DNA from: Chara braunii
Lineage: Eukaryota > Streptophyta > Charophyceae > Charales > Characeae
Direction: 5' to 3'
DNA: 28,934 nucleotides
Assembly (NCBI GenBank): GCA_003427395.1
Contig: BFEA01000012.1
Span: 3,192,658-3,221,591, forward strand
In this document: in pieces, positions 28,246 through 28,934 of the stretch
Layout: each line of letters starts with the position of its first letter
How positions within the stretch are numbered: the first letter of the stretch is position 1
Notes under the pieces: model-generated
Seen by the model: the letters and a program-made list of their open reading frames with translations, nothing else
What the model was told of the DNA's origin: nothing
The model's database searches: none
Made by a program: the position numbers and the translations under genes

Positions 28246-28478
28246 GCATGACGGCAGTAGTGGAGTTAGCCAGCCGATCACTTCATTTTTCTTCTCGCTC
28301 GTAAATGCTCGTTCTTTTTACAGAGCAGTCCGCACATCGATGTTAATCTAATGGGGATGTCAATACTGTAATATATGGATAAATGTTTATGGAAATATAT
28401 ATAATAAGTTGTTGATCACTGTGACAGTTGTTGAGGAGCCTTTCATCTCTTTTCCTGGGACGTGAATCTGTTATGTCT

Positions 28479-28586
28479 GGCGCTGGCTACCGTCTTCAGC
28501 GGAATAGAACGCCCGGTCATTGAGGCTGTATGTAGACTGAAAGTTGTCCCAAATACACGGCGTTCTATTCGGGTGAGGACAGCAGC
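28479..28586. repeat. Family A palindromic repeat, copy 3, inverted
   Basis: Its reverse complement matches 28012-28112 nearly base for base, including flanking GTAGCCAG. Together the two could be ~100-bp terminal inverted repeats of a ~575-bp non-autonomous element. Confidence 0.85.
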
Positions 28587-28696
28587 CGTTTGGAGAGGAA
28601 GTGATGCCTCGTTGTCCCTCGTGCTCTACCGGCCTTTTTTCTTTTCTTTTTTTTTTTGGTGCTCTGTGACAGCTTAGGACGTGTGGCTGCACCACC

Positions 28697-28738
28697 CGCC
28701 ATCCGCCAAAATTGTGGTCGAAACGTTGGCGGATGGCG
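28697..28738. repeat. Perfect 13-bp hairpin
   Basis: CGCCATCCGCCAA (28697-28709) pairs exactly with TTGGCGGATGGCG (28726-28738) around a 16-base loop. Part of the stem (CATCCGCCAA) recurs at about 28789-28798 within the tandem region. Confidence 0.85.
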
Positions 28739-28934
28739 ACTAGTGCAACTACGCCCTTAGGCCCTTGCAAGAATGAATCCGATTAGGCATCCGCCAACTA
28801 GTGCAACTAGGCCCTTAGGCCCTTGCAAGAATGGCCCTGGCAAGAATGAATCCGATTAGGCCCTTGCAAGAATGAATCCGATTAGGCCCTTGCAAGAATG
28901 AATCCGATTAGGCCCTTGCAAGAATGAATCCGAT
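28739..28934. repeat. Tandem array with 26-bp unit, continuing past the window
   Basis: The unit is TTAGGCCCTTGC plus AAGAATGAATCCGA. At least three perfect units fill the last ~90 bases, preceded by a larger repeat of about 60 bp that starts ACTAGTGCAACTA and contains the same unit. Confidence 0.88.

Larger units (their letters stand above)
24932..28934 (+). other. First intron of PGDH (at least 4 kb; acceptor not in window)
   Basis: It begins GTGCGTG after AAG. The next expected coding segment (K-W then GKTLAV..GFGKVG) was not found on the + strand to the end of the window. The interval is filled with microsatellites, palindromic repeats and tandem arrays, listed separately. A 60-codon minus-strand frame at 25474-25656 reads like a protein fragment but matches nothing I recognise. 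Confidence 0.75.

Overview
The window is eukaryotic nuclear DNA, most likely from a streptophyte (charophyte) green alga such as Chara. That placement is inference. The only host gene seen is the first exon of a plant-type, plastid-targeted D-3-phosphoglycerate dehydrogenase, which ends at a GT splice donor and leads into an intron running off the window. The rest is dominated by decayed retroelements, including a DIRS-order (tyrosine-recombinase) element, a group known from green algae but, as far as I know, not from flowering plants.

Layout. (1) 1-5690: a DIRS-like element. A purine-rich leader with an A53 run is followed by a coiled-coil gag-like ORF that appears to contain a 108-bp spliceosomal intron, then a frameshifted RT-RNase H region on the + strand, then a tyrosine recombinase on the opposite strand. 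A ~100-bp direct repeat pair (4951/5594) follows. (2) 6301-8758: the 3' part of a LINE ORF2 on the minus strand (RT, thumb and zf-RVT), in a single frame broken by three stops. (3) 8757-21186: a ~12.4-kb Ty3/gypsy-type LTR retrotransposon with two ~2.4-kb LTRs. It holds an iMet-like primer-binding site, gag with a CCHC knuckle, PR remnant-RT-RNase H, a PHD-like zinc finger next to the integrase, and three further ORFs between integrase and 3' LTR, arranged as an overlapping chain. (4) 21193-22102: the 5'-ward part of the same LINE, so the LTR element split it. The two LINE halves overlap by 76 bp. (5) 22103-24075: foldback/MITE-like inverted repeats, possible E2F-like sites and a (GT)n tract upstream of the host gene. 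(6) 24076-24931: PGDH exon 1. (7) 24932-28934: a first intron of more than 4 kb with microsatellites, a minisatellite, two families of palindromic MITE-like repeats and a 26-bp tandem array.

How it fits together. The mobile elements are nested (LTR element in LINE) and none looks autonomous: there are 12 premature in-frame stops, all TGA or TAG, several frameshifts, and lost catalytic residues (integrase second Asp to Gly, recombinase HxxR Arg to Ile, no protease D-S/T-G). The host gene would catalyse the first step of the phosphorylated serine pathway in the plastid. Most novel points: an intron-bearing DIRS element with an inverted recombinase; a PHD-like finger joined to a Ty3/gypsy integrase; the pol/ORF3/ORF4/ORF5 overlap chain; the 76-bp duplication flanking the LTR element; and the palindromic repeat families in the intron. 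All calls come from reading the sequence; no database search was run.
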